Source: Seison nebaliae (taxonomy: Eukaryota; Rotifera; Pararotatoria; Seisonacea; Seisonidae). From it: a DNA stretch of 61,741 nt. Below are positions 60,455 to 61,741 of the stretch, piece by piece. The notes under the pieces are model-generated. The model was not told the DNA's origin. It saw only the letters and a list, made by a program, of their open reading frames with translations, and did no database searches. Numbering within the stretch: the stretch's first letter is position 1; each line of letters begins with the position of its first letter. The stretch is taken from the NCBI GenBank assembly GCA_023231475.1, contig JALJEE010002461.1:1-61741 (forward strand), given 5' to 3'. The position numbers and the translations under genes are program-made.

Positions 60455-60892
60455 TCTTAGCTATAAAATTTATGATTTCTTTTCATTAGCAAATTATCGA
60501 TCAAATTTTAAAATAAATCATCAAATTTTACTTTCATGTATTCAAATGATTCTGAAATCAAAAATAAAGGAAATTTAAATAAAAGAAAATTTATGAGCAA
60601 TATGAAATTATCGTCAGCGAATTTCTTTAAAAATTTAGAACTAGATAAATATGCTAAACTTACTTAAAAACGGAATAAATTGACGGTCCATGTATATTGT
60701 GTTGGAAATAATCGGCGAAGAAAGTAGTTAATCTAATGAATAAGAAGAACTAATAACTGGAAAAGGAGTTCTAATAGAAAACTTTACTGTATCAAAAATA
60801 AATTCGAAATTGTTCGACATCTACGATGGAATAAAATAAAGGAATTCGTAAAGTTAAGAAAGAAATTTAATCAATAAAATTGATATTATTAC
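60455..60892. other. Intergenic between the orphan gene and SOD1
   Basis: AT-rich 438 bp without a supportable gene; it could hold further 5' exons of the orphan gene at 59122-60454. Confidence 0.45.
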
Positions 60893-61357
60893 TTATGATT
60901 TCTTTATTCCTATGACACCACAGGCCAATCGAGCACCAGCATTTCCCGTAATTTTCGATTGTTCATGACCTCCTTGACCTAAATCATCTTCATCTGCATG
61001 AATGACCATGGTACGTCCGATAATGGAATATGGACCGGTCAAAGAAATTTTCCCATCGGTAATCTCAAATTTGGTGATCGTATCACCAACTGATCGAACA
61101 TTGCCCAAATCGCCGACATGTCTAACTTGGTCGGTTGGTGCACCATGGTCCATTTGAGTGGGATTGAAATGACCACCTGCTGATGTACAACCATTAGTAT
61201 TGTCACCGAATTCGTGAACATGAAAGCCGTGAAGACCTTCACTTAATCCAACAAATTCAGCGGTAACCACAACCGGACCATCCGGTTTGATTTGTCTGAA
61301 ATGAACACTCCCCTTCACATGCGAATCTCCTGACAACACACAAATTGCTTCTGCCAT
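60893..61357 (-). CDS. SOD1: Cytosolic Cu/Zn superoxide dismutase
   Basis: Single exon, 154 residues, full length. The copper/zinc ligands are all present: His in [13 protein letters not shown], His in [14 protein letters not shown] and RHVGDLGNV with its Asp, and His in [15 protein letters not shown]. The active-site Arg is in [13 protein letters not shown]. The enzyme dismutates superoxide in the cytosol. TGTCATTTTAG ends 16 bases before the ATG, which suggests a 5' UTR intron or trans-splice acceptor. Confidence 0.98.
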   Translation of the reverse strand: MAEAICVLSGDSHVKGSVHFRQIKPDGPVVVTAEFVGLSEGLHGFHVHEFGDNTNGCTSAGGHFNPTQMDHGAPTDQVRHVGDLGNVRSVGDTITKFEITDGKISLTGPYSIIGRTMVIHADEDDLGQGGHEQSKITGNAGARLACGVIGIKKS

Positions 61358-61741
61358 ATATTTTCGAAAAGACCTAAAATGACAATGTGAAATTTCGTTA
61401 AGAGGATAGTAAGAGACTTACTATTTAAATTTAATTTTTGAAAATTTGATTCTCAAACTTCTTTAAACACTTCAATTTTCATCTTAAGCCGTTCAGTTCA
61501 ATTAAACATGTTAATGGATTGAAGGTGTTTGTAAACAAATTGCACAATTTCAACAGTCATCATTTAATAGTTCAGTTAGTTAATCCATAGATTTAATGTT
61601 ATGAAGTGGTTGGGCTCAGGATTTATTTAATTCAATTATAAAATAAAAAGATAATAAATGAAGTCAAGACGGAGTATCTTGACTAGCAATGGAAAGTAAT
61701 TGACGAGAGTCGGAAACGTAGTTTGGCGGAAGTAAGACACG
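61358..61741. other. SOD1 5' flank to the window edge
   Basis: AT-rich, no reading frame of note. It holds the acceptor-like TCATTTTAG just upstream of the SOD1 ATG. Confidence 0.5.

Noticed and set aside
1-61741. tRNA, rRNA, CRISPR arrays, LTR or other virus-like elements, LINEs
   Set aside because: I looked for T-loop GTTCGA motifs with cloverleaf partners, regular spaced repeats, and reverse transcriptase, integrase or capsid-like proteins, and saw none.

Overview
This is a gene-dense, AT-rich stretch of an animal genome. The gene set is metazoan: polycystin-1, reticulon, a nuclear receptor, UFM1, site-1 protease, TRAPPC9, RNA polymerase III subunit RPC8, SEH1, YJU2, TIPRL, cytosolic seryl-tRNA synthetase and Cu/Zn superoxide dismutase. 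Introns are mostly 40-70 bp and many genes have only one or two exons. That suits a small compact genome. An acariform mite is my first guess, but a rotifer, an orthonectid or another reduced animal cannot be excluded from sequence alone. I built exon models by hand from reading-frame phase, splice sites and remembered protein families. The models for conserved genes are solid and those for orphan genes are provisional.

Layout. 1-711 (-): edge-truncated membrane protein with a GDS motif. 712-8797: a poorly populated stretch with two intronless orphan genes (+), enclosed by a pair of related ~170-200 bp segments in inverted orientation. 8798-30047 (-): TIPRL, SARS1, a 12-exon polycystin-1 of about 3790 residues, and TRAPPC9. 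30972-41551 (+): MBTPS1 (head-to-head with TRAPPC9), a three-sushi-domain membrane protein, a nuclear receptor with two DNA-binding domains, two Cys/Pro-rich low-complexity genes, and a small EVH1 protein with a WASP/WAVE-like acidic tail. 42181-44530 (-): six-exon reticulon. 45858-47293 (+): SEH1. 48125-48430 (-): acylated EF-hand protein. 48431-52707: 4.3 kb without a gene, holding a TA microsatellite and a 508-bp TTAA-flanked MITE-like element. 52708-58373 (+): YJU2, then a very tight run of UFM1, CCDC137, POLR3H and three unrecognised genes. 59122-61357 (-): a seven-exon orphan gene and SOD1.

The genes are mostly housekeeping functions (translation, TRAPP trafficking, Pol III transcription, splicing, nuclear pore, ufmylation) mixed with lineage-specific orphans. 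They do not form one pathway. The most unusual properties are genome-level. About 32 of the 41 introns I can model start with GTT rather than GTA or GTG. The same-strand cluster at 54.3-58.4 kb has gene gaps of only 53-146 bp, with splice-acceptor-like sequences just upstream of some start codons. I saw no retrovirus-like, capsid-bearing or toxin-like element, no CRISPR array, and no tRNA or rRNA gene.
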